Shown piece by piece: positions 57,708 through 64,000 of a stretch of DNA of 64,000 nucleotides. The DNA lies in NCBI GenBank assembly GCA_965112735.1, contig OZ218964.1, forward strand, positions 1,116,001-1,180,000, read 5' to 3'. Both the position numbers and the translations under genes were made by a program. The notes beneath the pieces are model-generated. The model made no database searches. It was not told the origin of the DNA and worked only from the letters and a program-made list of their open reading frames with translations. This DNA is from Phaeosaccion multiseriatum (Eukaryota; Ochrophyta, other classes). The first letter of the stretch is position 1; each line of letters starts with the position of its first letter.

Positions 57708-60700
57708 AGAGCAAGAGCGATCGTTAGTCACGTGGAGAAAAGGAGGGAAGGGGGCGCAAACTTGCAACAACCCCGCAAGCTCAGGCAGTCAAGCTTTTAC
57801 ACATCGGGGGACATGAATACAACCCCGCAAGCTCAGGCAGTCAAGCTTTTACACATCGGGGGACATGAAACTCGCAAGCTCAGGCAAGCTTTTACACATC
57901 GGGGGACATGAAACTCGCAAGCTCAGGCAAGCTTTTACACATCGGGGGACATGAAACTCGCAAGCTCAGGCAAGCTTTTACACATCGGGGGACATGAAAC
58001 TCGAAAGTACGCACACGGGCACACCCCCCACCCCCCTTTGGCGCGTGTAAGGAAATGTAAACATAACATTACGTAACGCACCTGGTTCTTCGGTACCGAC
58101 GCATCCAAAAAGCCGCTGGGGAATTCGAGGGGCTGTCTGCAGGGAAGCGTTTCGGAAGCCGCCAGACGGACTCGGTTGGAGTTGCACAGTTCATCGTCAC
58201 AGCGAGAGGGCGTCACATGGATGGCAATCTTGTAGTGCTCATCGTACAGCAGCTCCTCAGGTAGGTGAGAAAAGTCGTAGGTAAGGCGAGCCGTCTCCAA
58301 GGCCCGCAGCATGAACCAGCCTTGCTCTCGAGTCCGAGGGGCCTCTTCGCTCACCACAGCGGCCACACAACGCCGAGCATCCATGGCGTAGACACGTGTG
58401 TCGTTCTCCCATCTGCTGTCGAGGATGTAAGTGAAGGTGGCGAAGGTAGGCAGAACCTCCCAATCCAGGAAGTTGTCGTAGTCGTCCGAGAGCACACTGT
58501 GCGGGTAGAGCAGACCGTCTCCGGAGAAGCGAGTGCCTCCGTTGGTCACATCCACGCGCATCTCCGCGGTAAGGCAAGGGTTCCACCTGAGCCCCTTCTC
58601 CGGTTGGTCCCAGCACAGGCCGTCGTCAACCTCGTCGGTGGTACACGGGACCAGCAGGCTGAAGATGCTGCGGTAGCCTCCTGCGCACTCCTCCAGCGAC
58701 AAGTCTTCGGCAGAACACGTCTGTTGGAAGGCGACCGTTCCGTCCACCTCCACACAAAGCTCGTGGGCGGGCATGGTGGTCAAGTCGTCGGCAAACTCAT
58801 ACCGCGGCAGAGGGCACTCCACCCGAGTGCTGCTGATGTAGGTGGCCGGTAGCTCAATGGACTTGGGGGACACGGTGCCCAAGTTGTAGTCCAGGTCCCG
58901 GCAAGAACGCGGACCCGCCTCAGTACCGTTACATGCCGAGTAACGGCAGTGCAGTACGGTACTGTCCTGGAAGTTCCGCCCAATGACCGTGATGGTGCGG
59001 TAGTCGGGGTCGGGCGTGGCCGGGCCGTAGCTCGGGCACGTCCGGAATACCTCCACCGTGTCATTGGTCCAAAAGGCGTCGGAGCTCGTCTGGTTGACTG
59101 GGTTGACCTTCTCTACTACCGCCACCTCGCCCGTGGGGCTAGCGTCTACCGTACTATCAAACATTGTCGACCCAGAGCCGTCCAATTTCGAGTAGGCGAA
59201 TTTTGGGTAGTAGGAAGCTAGTTCAAAGGGGTCGTCTTGTGAAATCTCCAGCTTGTCGCACACCGAGGTTTCCGCGATGATACAATTGGTAAGGCTTGTC
59301 GAGCCTGTCTCTGAGGTGGTGCCACGTGGGCATCGTGTATCCTTTGAAGCGCCGCTCGCCGACCCCGTTGGGCAGTAGTAGCCGACAGGGCACTTGTATT
59401 GGGTGGCGAGGTAGCTGGGGGTGCCACGGGTACAGTAGTAGCCTGCCTCGCACATGAGGTCGTACTGGTTCTCTGGGGCTGTCTCCACGCCGCAGTAAGT
59501 ACCTGGGTGTAGGTAAGGGTATGGCCGGCAGGGGAAGGCATAGGGGTACAAGGGGCAGGTAAGAGGCATATGGGCATATAAGTATGGGTATATAAGTATG
59601 AGTAGGCATGGCAGGGCAGGCATATGGACATAAAAGGCACGCAGAGTAGGGCACGGCAGGCGTATGGGCATGGGTGTGGGTAGGTAGACAGACACATGTG
59701 CATGCATACCCCGTATACCTAATACCTACCTGCTGGGCACTTGTGCGCGAATTGCGTGGTACGGTCGGTGCCGAAGCCGCAATTGTAGCCCGCCGAACAC
59801 TGCTTGCTCTCCAGCAAGTTGCTCATGCCCTGCACACCGCAGATCCTTCCCGGTGGGCAGGGCTCGCATAGAGAAATGTCCACCACGCCTTCGTGCGGAG
59901 AGAAGGTCCCAGTGGGGCAAGGCCGGCAGGTGACTGAGTCTGCGATGGAGCGGTAGTAGCCGCTCTGACAGATGCTCGGCTCGTAAGTTCCGTAGTCAGG
60001 GCAAGTGTAACCAGCGGGGCACACAATGCATGCATCTGAGCCGGTGAAGGGAGTAAAGGTCCCCGGGAAGCACAGCTTGGGCACCACCGAACCTTCCGAG
60101 TCCGCAAAGTTCCCCAGCGTCACCTCCACAGGATAAGACACTCCAGGGGGGCAGTAGTGACCCGCGAAGCAAGGACCAGAGCCCGAGGGCGACACCGAAG
60201 CCGCCTTGCAGTAGGTTCCCTCTGTGCAGGTCTGAGGGGCTGTCATGCCCTGTGGACTTGTTGCTCCCCAGTCCATGGTGATGTTGTGAGCCACCCCACC
60301 CAGGCAGAACGTCCCCGGGGGACAAGGCATGGGTCGATGTGGGGTTGGGTCGGCGGGGTTGAGGGTGAGCGTGCCCTCGTCGCAATAGAAGCCGGGCGGG
60401 CAGAGCACCACCGGTGCCGACAGACCCAGTGAAGTGCAGACAAAGCCGCTCGGGCAGGGCTCTGGGTATTGCCTGCCCCACCCTGGGCAAATGTGCCCCG
60501 TTGCGCAGAGAGTGCAATTCGACTGGGCCGAGAGCGAGTTGAACGTCCCCGGGGGGCAGTCGCGCGGCTTGGTGTTGCCCACCCCGGGGCACAGCGACCC
60601 CGGGGGGCAGGCGACGGCGTCTACTGGCGATGGACAGTAGAAGCCGGTGGGACACGGGCCGGAGCCTTCGGGAGAGAAGCTCCCCCTTGCGCAGAAGAAG

Positions 60701-63296
60701 CCATCGTAGCAGCGCTGAGGGGTGCTAAGGTTCTTGGGCACAGGTGCCCCCGAAGCAGCGCCGGTGCCACAGTAGAAGCCGAGGGGGCAAGTGATGGGCT
60801 GCTCGGCAAAGACGGAGGTGTTGGGGGTGTGCTCGAGAAGGAAGCGGCCGTACTCGGGGCTTGAGCGCTCTTGCCAGGCCCAGGAGGACCCATCCAGGCT
60901 GGCGGTGAAGTTGAGTTCGACGGCCCCACTCTCCACGTGCACAGTCCACACCTGCTGCTGTTCTTCTTCTCCTTCTCCTCCTTGAACCGGGTCAGGATAA
61001 TCGGCGAGCGAGGCGTTGAGCAGAGACACCACCGAAGCCGTTTTGGTGCCCGTTCGGCAGAAGTGGCCCCGAGGACAAGGCTTCTCTGGTGTTCGCAGGC
61101 CTGGAGTATCGCAAACAAAGCCCGCGGGGCAAATGACCGGCTTGGATAGCCCAAAGTCCGGGCAGATGAAGCCCACAGGGCAAAGGAGGCAGGAGGGGGC
61201 ACCAGCAGAGGGCTGGAAAGTACCCGGCTCGCACAAGGTGAAGTTGGAGAGGAAGTTTCCGCCTCCGTAAGTTGCCATCGCTCCGTCCGCAGCATGCTCT
61301 CCATCCCGCCCGCTCCTCGCATTGGCGACTCCGGCGTACGTCCCGTTGGGAGCCGCCATGGAGTGCCTTCCTCCCGGGGGTACGTAAAACCCGGGTTTCG
61401 CCTCGTCCACGTAGGTGACACTCACACCGCAACTGGTGTAGTCGAGTCCGTTAACGGTTACCTCCAAGGCGAAAGCGCCGAGAGAGCGCTGCAATAAGGG
61501 TTGGGAAGCATGGCTGGGGGCGATGCAGGCAAGTACATGAGGGGTGATGAAGGTGGCGCGCACCGGCACGCTGCCAACCAAGCAGCCCAGAGACGTTGTG
61601 TTGACAAAGTTCGCCCCCTTGACAAAGAGGGCAACACCACCTTCCTCCAGCACCTCGTTAGGCATCACCGAGTGCACACTAGGATCGGTCACATAGAGGA
61701 AGTGGTGCTGCCCCCGACTCTGCTCCCGTCCCTGCCCCTCCAAGGAGGAGGAGGAGAAGTCTCTCCCATTGTTGGTAACCTCCAGGCTGACGAGTCCCGG
61801 CTCGTGCGGTGGAGCGGCACACAGAATCGTCGAATTGGAGACCCAAGTCGCTCGGGAAGACGCCGAGCCGCTCCCTTGATTGGCACCGAAGCGACAAGCC
61901 AAGTCCACGCTCTGCTCAAACCCACTGCCGTGGATCGTCACCACAGTGCCGCCCTCCACTGAGGGGCCGAGCAGAGGCCATACTGAGGCAATCTCTACAG
62001 GGGGCATGAAGGTGAAGGTGAGACCAGAGAAGCTGTAGTCCATGCCGCCGTTGAGGGTCAGCTCCAGGGGGTAGGTACCCGCGGCGTGGGGGGGAGCCTT
62101 ACACAGCACCGCGGAGGATGAGAGGAGGATGGCCTCTGAGTCAGTGGCGTCATCGAATCTGCACCGAAGCAGCTTCTTGCTGTTGACGTTGTCGTCACTG
62201 TCGTCAGTTGCGTCCACAAAATTACGCCCTGTCACGAGTACCTCCGTACCCACGGGCCCGCGCGGTGGGTTGGCCGCATGTAGCTCCACTTGTTGGTGAT
62301 ACGTAAACGTCGCCTGTGTGTAGGACGGAGGAGCGAAGGTGACATTGTTGTTGCTCACCGCCACCGTCACCACGTTGGATAGCGCTCCCGGGGGCCGGGG
62401 GGGCGACAGGCAAACCACGGAATGCCCTGCGGGGTCCACCGAGAGGGCCCGAACGGTGGCGGAACTCCCCGAGCCGAAGCGACACACGACATTGGCTTCT
62501 GATTCCGTCACGCCCGTACCAAAGTGGTTCCCCGTGACGGTGACACGCGTATAGCCCGAGGGGGGCCCGAGCGGGGGCGAGAGGGACACCACGGAAGGGT
62601 CTTCGGTGAAGGAGAAGCGATGTCCGCTGGAAGAGAAGGTCACGCCGTTGCTGCTCACCTCCAGGATGGCGTTTCCGGGTCGGTGTACAGGCGCGACGCA
62701 TCGCAGCACTTGCTCGCTCTGAAACACGGCTCGGACAAAGGTCGTCGTCGTCGAAGAAGAAGAAGGCGAAGGGGATGGCACCATAATGCCACCACCACCA
62801 CCACCACCACCACCACCACCAAGACCACCATTCCCGCTGCCGATGGAAGTGAACGCGCAGGTGAGATTGGCGGTATTGGTGAAGTTGAGACCCTTCACCA
62901 CAATCTCCGTGGCGCCGCTGCTGGCGGGCACCCTGTGGGGGGCAACGCCCAACACCTTTGGCATGGGAAGAGCGGTGGCTTGAGCACGGCTACTCGTCCA
63001 GTCTCCCGTCAAGGCGTCGCCAACCTCCACGTGTATGCCCAACGGGCTCACGTGCAGCGAGTCCAGCGAGGGAGGGACGAGGCACTTGATCACGACCTCT
63101 CCCTCCTCATTACTGCCACCGCCGGAGATGATCGTCCGTTCCACCAAGCCCCGGGACACGAGTGGAGCGGGCTGCCCCAATCCAAGACTAGTTCGACTAG
63201 TCAGTCCTCCTTCCAGTCCTACTGCCGGTTCGTATCTACAGATGGCCACCTCAGCTGTTCCGTTGTCGGTGTCAGGACTGCTGCCGCTGCTGCCGC

Positions 63297-63330
<34 letters not shown>

Positions 63331-64000
63331 GCTGCTGCTTCCGAACCAAGACGAGAGGGTGACGGGGTAAACCCCTCTGCCCGAGGTGACACCTTCCGAC
63401 AGAGCCCGTTGCGTCCAGGAGGGAGTGGTAACTCGAGGGAGGGGTTGGAAGGTGAAACGGGTCGGCTGAGTGTAGGGCTTTCGCGTACCAGCCGCCACGA
63501 GCAACACATCCACCTCCTCCTCCTCGTCGTCGTTGTCGTCGAATCCAGTCGTCGCCATTGCTGAGTGCGGAGGAGTGATACATCTCACTCGGTCTGTGGA
63601 GAGCAGCAGAGCGGGCACAATGTGGGGACCAAAGGCGCAGAGGGTGTCTTGGCGGCCAATGTTGAAGCCGGTCAGAGTCACCACGGTGCCTCCCGCTGCA
63701 CTCCCACGCGGGGGATGGATGGAAGTGAGCACGGCGAGAGGCTCGAAGGTGAAGCCCAGGGGGGCGCCGCGAGTCACAGGTTGGCCACCTATGGATACAG
63801 TCACACGCACCCCCAGGGGGGCGTTAGTCCATTCGCTGGGCAGAGCAGGGGTGACGCACACAACGCTCGAGGACGACTGCACCGTGCCGTTGCTGTGTAT
63901 CACCAACTGCTCATACTGCTGAGAAGAAGAAGCAGAAGAAGAGGAAGAGGAAGTGAAGGTGCATCGTACTGCCGCGGCCCGGTCAGAGCCCCCTCCTCCT
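53467..64000 (-). CDS. Giant IPT/TIG and Cys-rich-repeat multipass surface protein, 5' end beyond the window
   Basis: Four exons are visible on the minus strand: open from the window edge at 64000 to 59730, then 59502-58082, 57634-57182 and 56832-53467, about 3170 residues in all. The first visible exon encodes at least six IPT/TIG repeats (signature VAPHRVPASSGATEIVVKGLNF, SLSPPLGPPSGYTRVTVTG and similar), each with CxF and CxAPP elements. These are followed by many short Cys-rich modules of the GCC2/GCC3 or ephrin-receptor-like type (CPPGTF, CPAGFVC, CPSGFVC). Another TIG-like segment (ITVIGRNFQDSTVLHCRYS) lies in the second visible exon. The last exon has about ten membrane segments, including SVFWVLFVITGTFAVFIAFLFWVVV and DFLDFLLGFFLDLGLVMLF, then a cytosolic tail with a CGQC...CLRC cysteine set and acidic Ser clusters. 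It looks like a large adhesion or sensory receptor at the cell or ciliary surface; function is inferred only from architecture. Confidence 0.8.
56936..57068. repeat. 66-base tandem duplication in an intron
   Basis: Two consecutive copies of a roughly 66-base unit starting gtcaattcattcggtcatga differ at only a few bases, in the intron before the last exon of the giant surface-protein gene. Confidence 0.85.
57665..58003. repeat. AT tract and 43-52-base HindIII-containing minisatellite
   Basis: After a (TA)n run (57670-57698), five tandem copies of a 43- to 52-base unit occupy about 57770-58003. Each copy contains gcaagctcaggca, aagcttttacacatcgggg and gacatgaa. The first two copies are longer (an extra gtc and a tacaac insert). 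They lie in the intron between the second and third visible exons. Confidence 0.88.

Overview
The window is nuclear DNA of a eukaryote. Almost every gene is split by spliceosomal introns (GT-AG, with a few GC-AG), and reading frames join cleanly across them. The most likely source is a photosynthetic stramenopile (ochrophyte alga). The reasons are a PfkB sugar kinase that begins with a signal peptide followed by an AFSTP-type plastid cleavage motif, a dihydrouridine synthase with a similar though weaker presequence, and a myosin with a C-terminal PX domain. This assignment is an inference; no rRNA, tRNA or organelle marker is present to fix it. Exon coordinates below were worked out by hand from splice signals, frame continuity and protein-family fit.

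Layout. A 5'-complete, 3'-truncated unknown gene leaves the left edge on the minus strand (1-2157). It is divergent from a calaxin/neuronal-calcium-sensor-like EF-hand gene (2633-4243). Two co-oriented fusion genes follow: a glutaredoxin fused to a DUF4395 membrane domain (5010-7730), and a ten-helix TDT/SLAC1-type anion channel fused to a hemerythrin-like di-iron domain (8094-14280). A 28-exon PX-domain myosin occupies 14914-27298 on the minus strand. It is divergent from a sucrose-transporter-like MFS gene (28064-32605) that contains a 19-nt micro-exon. A 2.5 kb repeat-rich gap, with an 18-bp perfect inverted repeat bounding a MITE-like element, leads to a PDZ-like protein (35143-37942, minus).

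The second half is more compact. It holds a Serinc-like membrane protein (38308-40408), a tandem CCCH zinc-finger protein (41476-43952), the plastid-type PfkB kinase (44650-46762), a DUF1295/steroid-5-alpha-reductase-like protein (46953-48157, minus), a Gln-rich unknown protein (48400-49923), a Dus1-type tRNA-dihydrouridine synthase (50113-51655), and the 3' part of a giant IPT/TIG plus Cys-rich-repeat multipass surface protein (53467 to beyond 64000, minus).

The most striking biology is the pair of adjacent fusions at 5-14.3 kb: a dithiol glutaredoxin tied to a membrane domain, next to an anion channel that carries its own apparent di-iron sensor domain. Together they look like a membrane redox/iron/oxygen-responsive anion (possibly sulfite or organic acid) transport module; this function is inferred. 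The other notable property is the introns. Many start with G-rich tracts growing straight out of the 5' splice site (GGGA, GGGTA, GT repeats) and end in long C/CT-rich tracts before the acceptor, so intron ends are often mutually complementary. Two short dispersed motifs and a telomere-like minisatellite also recur only in introns.
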